Part shown: positions 60,056 to 64,000 of the stretch, one piece after another | Numbering within the stretch: the first letter of the stretch is position 1 | Layout of the letters: the number at the start of each line of letters is the position of its first letter | Assembly: GCA_009823395.1 (NCBI GenBank) | Contig: CM020509.1 | Location: 22,088,199-22,152,198 of the forward strand | Direction: 5' to 3' | Length of the DNA: 64,000 nt | From: Thamnaconus septentrionalis | Taxonomy: Eukaryota > Chordata > Actinopteri > Tetraodontiformes > Monacanthidae | The notes under the pieces: model-generated | What the model was told of the DNA's origin: nothing | The model's input: only the letters and a program-made list of their open reading frames with translations | The model's database searches: none | Translations under genes and position numbers: made by a program

Positions 60056-61522
60056 GTAAGTAACAGTTTTAATGACCTATGTAATGTTGCAATTGAAAAT
60101 CAGAAGTGCTCATCAAAATTCCTGAAGCAGTGCACCATGTATTATAATGACAATTAATTATCATTGTCATTATCAAAATAATGACAATGATTCCTTATTT
60201 GGATGTGTGGTTGGTACCAGAAGAGAGGAATGATTGGAGAATAGAGTGCAGCGAGACCCCCAACACCTGCCGCACCCACAACTATAGCCATGTTGACTCA
60301 AAATGAGACCAAACAGGACAAAATTGACATTGAAGCCGATATTTGCCCCTTTTTTAATTTGCAATTTAGACTATCAAAAATGATTAAACCAATTTGTACC
60401 GCATATAGCAGAGGAGATGGAGCAATGGAAAGGTCCTGACAGGGACACACTGAGACAGGAGTCCTTTCCAACAATGTTTGAAACCTGAAAAATAAAATTT
60501 CAAAGGGGGAACATACGTAGCATATGTTGTTCCTGTCAAGTCAGGAGCAAAGCAGAAATGTCAGTTCTATCATGAAACCTCTTCATTGACATCATCATTT
60601 ATTATAAGCTGCAATCACCTTTTCAATCTAATCTTGGAAATCTCCATCTTCTCCACAGAGTCTGTCTGGATTCTTCCAGTGGTCAGAGTGAATGTGACCA
60701 CTGAGAGCTGCACCCTGCTGTGTGCGGTGGAGAAACCTGCAGGAACGACACTCTGGTGGTCCAAAGACGGGGAAAAAGTGAAGCAAAGCAGCTCCTCGCT
60801 GTCACTGCCGCTCACTATTATCACGCAGGAGTTCAGCTGCTCTTACAAGTGTGAGGCTGCTACCCCTGCTGAGGTGAAATCTCTGGAAGTCATTGTGACT
60901 GAACTGTGCAGTGGAGGCAAGAACTCAGGGGATGAAAACACCAACCAGACAAATGGTGAGTTGTCATGAGCATTAAACCTCTTTTCTCTGCTGCATCTTG
61001 ATAATGGAGACAAGAATTCAAACAACAACAATCAAACAAAATGCATTTTTTTTTTCGTGTTAAACCTCTTGTCACTGCTCTGTGTTAATGAATGAACTTA
61101 TAATGAAGTTTTCTTTAAGTTCAGGTGGTTCATGGGACTTTTTGTTGTATTAGAAATCACTGCTGTGTTTCCTTTTGTGATGACAATGAAGAAAGTCTTA
61201 GTCAAAGTTTATTGGTAACCGTAGGTAGATTTATTTTGCAGCCAAACCAAGGAGAGCATCCATGTTTGTGGTGTAAATTCAGATATGACAGAACACACAC
61301 TGAACAATAGAGAACAGAAAAGGAAAATAAATACATATACATTTTTGTGTTTGTGTGACAGCAGATGTGACCACAGTTGTCACCGTTGTGTTGACCATGC
61401 TTGTACTTGTACTTGCCGTACTGGCTGGATTTGTCATCGTATGGAAGTGTTGCAAGAAAGACCAGAGCACACCACCAGGAATTTCTACAACACAACATTT
61501 TTTCCTGACACAGACTACATGA
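59762..61522 (+). CDS. CD2/SLAM (CD48)-like immunoglobulin receptor, first exon missing
   Basis: Three phase-1 exons: V-like domain 59762-60055, C2-like domain 60659-60955, and transmembrane plus tail 61362-61522. The V-like domain has no disulfide cysteines, while the C2-like domain is cysteine-rich and ends VTELC. This combination is typical of the CD2/SLAM family of leukocyte adhesion and co-signalling receptors. The short tail has no tyrosine, so no ITSM/ITIM signalling is expected from this form. The signal-peptide exon was not located. Splice sites and phases are consistent and no stop is present, so the gene appears intact. Confidence 0.75.
60659..60955 (+). CDS. SLAM-like C2-type Ig exon
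   Basis: 297 nt, acceptor TTCTCCACAG, donor GTGAGT. It encodes SVWILPVVRVNVTTESCTLL, CAVEKPAGTTLWWSKDGEK, LSLPLTIITQEFSCSYKCEA and VKSLEVIVTELC. The pattern of four to five cysteines with W in CAVE...LWW and YKCEA fits the C2 domain of SLAM proteins. A Ser/Asn-rich stalk (NSGDENTNQTN) follows. Confidence 0.8.
61362..61522 (+). CDS. SLAM-like transmembrane and cytoplasmic tail exon
   Basis: Acceptor TTTGTGTGACAG, phase 1. TVVTVVLTMLVLVLAVLAGF plus VIVW forms a single helix, followed by KCCKKDQSTPPGISTTQ and a stop at 61520-61522. The basic/cysteine juxtamembrane KCCKK could be palmitoylated (inference). There are no tyrosine motifs in the tail. Confidence 0.75.
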
Positions 61523-61554
61523 TGAAATATAATATTTGATACAATAATTATTAA

Positions 61555-61953
61555 AGGTGCAGTGTGTAATATTTGGCTCGATTGATGAATTTTACATTGG
61601 TCAAAGCCTCATATAATGCCCATAAAAACACAGTGTAACACAACAAAAGTCATTTGTTTTCCTTCTTCTTCTTCTTTCCTTCTCTTACAAATGTATAAGA
61701 ATAAACATCTAGCAAGGGTCTTGCTCTTAGTTAGCTGCGATCTTGTACCAGCATTTTTCTAAGGAAGCCTGGTGTGGACAATCCAGCTGCCTGTGCGTTT
61801 CATAATTAGGGTGACTGCTGGCGTCTGCAAATGAACCAAAGAAGAAGAAGGTTGACGAGGAGAGGAGGGGGACAGTGAAAGGCTCCGCAATCTAAAATAT
61901 AACCGCTTGATGTCGCTGTTTCTTCTTCAAAGTCAATATTACACACTTAACCT
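61555..61953. repeat. TTAA-flanked MITE
   Basis: Inverted ends AGGTGCAGTGTGTAATATT and AATATTACACACTTAACCT are flanked by TTAA on both sides (61551-61554 and 61954-61957). About 399 bp, non-coding. The ends match the family at 47-745. Confidence 0.8.
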
Positions 61954-61957
61954 TTAA

Positions 61958-64000
61958 TTACCCTCCAAAGTTTTTAGCAGCAACATTTGAAAATCTCAAA
62001 ATGTACTTCACTAGACATTGCTTACAGCTCTGCTCAGAGCCAAGATGCTTGTTGAATGTCTGGATTTTTTTCACCATCTGGGCAGCCAGTATCGCCTTTC
62101 CACCACAACAATGGAATGTTAGTGATACTCTGCATGGAAGCCACTTTCCTCAACGCTGCAGGCTGGTGTTGTTCATTCCGTACTTTCCATACTTCACTCC
62201 GGGGAGGAAGGTAAAACTGAAGGCTTTGCTTGTTAGTGTTATCTCGTCAAAGCAAGCAAAAACAAACAGTCAGTCCCTACTAGCTCAACCAGGCTTTCAG
62301 TTTTTCAATTTATTGTAGTAAATAGGAATAAATGAGTAAGATTAGTAAATGTTTGCGAGTTTTTATTAGATTATTTTTATACTTCACAGTGAGGAGGAGG
62401 TAAAACAAATAGAGTTCAACTAAAGGCTTTGGTAGCTCAACCAACCTGGCTTTCAGGAATTATTTTGACAATTTACTGCAGTAAATAGTAATAAAGCAGT
62501 ATAGGGGTAGGACATTTTTTTGCGTGTTGTTGTATTGTTTGCATGAACTGCTCGCTTTAGTTTTCCAAAAATACATGAACATGGTGGAAAACTTGTTTGA
62601 AGTCATTTCTTGTAAGTCAGTTGTAGTTTCAATAGTAGCACATTCTCCTTCTCCTGGTGATGACTGTCAAATATCACTCTCTGTTTTTAAGTCACTGATC
62701 CAAACCATCCAAAGTCCTCTCGCTTGTCTCCTGTATGAGCACTTTGTTCACTTTACTCCACCACTGTAATGCACTCTGCTGTCGGCCTGGTTCCCTCTGA
62801 GTGAGTCCAGATATTTGATATGATTTACTTTGGAACATCTTCAACCAAAATAGGTGTTATAATTTTTGGCAGTGCAGTATTTATTGGCCAATTTGCACAA
62901 AAAAGTTCCACTGCATTTCAGTGACACTGACAGTGATACATCCATAGATTGTCTAACATTGTAAAGCAAAAACAATTTTGCAAAACAAGTGAGATATTAT
63001 GAGACTACTAAATACCAAAGATGCCACAAATAGCATTGATGCAAAGGAGAGCTAACTTTAACTGAAACAACTGAATTGACTTATAATCAGGTCGTCAGAA
63101 TAACGCGAATGAACAGAGGCATGAACATTTGTAACTTGAATAAATAAGAGTCAGATATGAAGGCAGCAAAAAGGGAAAAAAAAGTGCAGCTTTATCTTCA
63201 AAAGGGCAATAACACTAAAGTGGAAGGGAGGTTCTTCCTAACTGACACTAACTGTAATTCTATTGCTGGAAATGCTTAATAAGTTACTGATGTAGTCTGA
63301 GCTCAGCTAACCCATCATATAATCCTGTGTGTTCTCTCAACAAAATGAACAGAATTAATGGTAACTTGGAAATTCTTGTTTCTTTTTTCAGAGTTGTGCT
63401 TAGACATCTTTAGGTTTCAAGACTGACACCTCTTGCTAAATAACACTGCATGACGAACCCTTTTCACTGCACACATCTTTCATACAGCCATGCAGTCACA
63501 ACCGGACGTTAACAGGATGTTGAAATAATAAGTGTTGGGCTGTCTGTGCGTGAGGGGCTATTGTAAGCTTGCCTGAACCGTGACTGTTGCTAAACCATCA
63601 GTGGCAGTCAACTGTGTTACAACAAGGTCCCATTTCTTCCTGTATTTCAGTTGATTTGCACAGTGAACAGTGACCTGCATGATGAGGCTTTCATGTGTTT
63701 TGAAGGTCGCTCCTGTGTCTTGTGTTTGACTTTCTGTGCTTTTTTGTTTTGTTTTTTTTAGCCAAAGTGTTCTTGCAGTTTTCATTTTCATGTGGATTCA
63801 TGCACTGCTATTCTTGTGTTTGGAAATTTCGACCATTCTTTATAATACCTATGTCTGACATTTCAGTCCGGGTCTTCATTCTCTCTTGTAACATGGATGA
63901 ATTGTACCAGTAGCATTTAAAGACATCTCTTGGTTGAACAATGTGTTCTGTTTTGCAAAGTCCACACTACAAACATGAAGTACTGTGCTTGATTAAAACA
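61958..64000. other. no gene recognised
   Basis: AT-rich sequence. Short frames at 62001-62318 and 62524-62769 have no recognisable domain or splice context. A direct-repeat theme (AAAGGCTTTG with TAGCTCAACCA and GCTTTCAG) occurs at 62215-62320 and 62420-62455. Confidence 0.35.

Noticed and set aside
62001..62318. Possible secreted or membrane protein of 105 residues
   Set aside because: No splice context, no recognisable domain, and it overlaps a locally repeated AT-rich region.

Overview
This window is eukaryotic and looks like a teleost fish (a percomorph is my guess). It has intron-exon genes with AG/GT splice sites, abundant CA/GT microsatellites, tRNA-derived SINEs, hAT and TTAA-type MITEs, a Tx1-like L1 and a Ty3/Gypsy element. 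It also has repeated copies of the fish-specific NLR architecture: short acidic N-terminal exons, one long FISNA-NACHT exon, and many 174-nt phase-symmetric LRR exons. There are no operons, Shine-Dalgarno sites or CRISPR arrays.

Layout. 1-1.7 kb: two plus-strand LRR exons from the end of an NLR that begins outside the window (NLR-0). 1.8-9.0 kb: repeats, including an I/Nimb-like LINE carrying a hAT insertion with a perfect 8-bp target duplication, a second hAT remnant, and two inverted copies of an unclassified repeat (R1). 9.5-21.5 kb: NLR-A on the minus strand, the best preserved FISNA-NACHT-LRR gene; one intron holds a triple-nested hAT stack. 21.5-28.0 kb: a palindrome-rich spacer made of two nearly identical tandem units of 3.12-3.13 kb. 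28.0-34.7 kb: NLR-B on the plus strand, head-to-head with NLR-A. It keeps the N-terminal and LRR exons but has lost the FISNA-NACHT exon. 35.8-40.1 kb: a young Ty3/Gypsy element with 233-bp LTRs whose reverse transcriptase core is deleted. 41-45 kb: SINEs and a CR1/L2/Rex1-like LINE fragment. 45.4-51.0 kb: NLR-C on the plus strand, with an intact NACHT but a frameshift inside FISNA and a broken LRR exon. 51.1-57.4 kb: an LTR-like unit, a minus-strand L1 and a hAT MITE. 59.8-61.5 kb: three exons of a CD2/SLAM(CD48)-like immunoglobulin receptor. 61.5-64 kb: a TTAA MITE and otherwise unrecognised sequence.

How it fits together. The three NLR loci are paralogues: their introns, 5' UTR exons with CAG tracts and 3' terminal exons can be aligned by eye. 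The NLR-A upstream region holds a perfect GAAAGTGAAAGT, matching an interferon-stimulated response element, which suits an innate immune receptor. The SLAM-like receptor is a second immune gene type beside them. The locus appears to evolve by inversion, tandem duplication, exon-module gain and loss, and transposon insertion. At least three LRR modules and one FISNA module are broken by small indels or stops. The two tandem spacer units differ mostly by one-base indels in homopolymers, so some one-base lesions may be sequencing errors. All functional statements are inferred from sequence read by eye; no alignment or database search was run.
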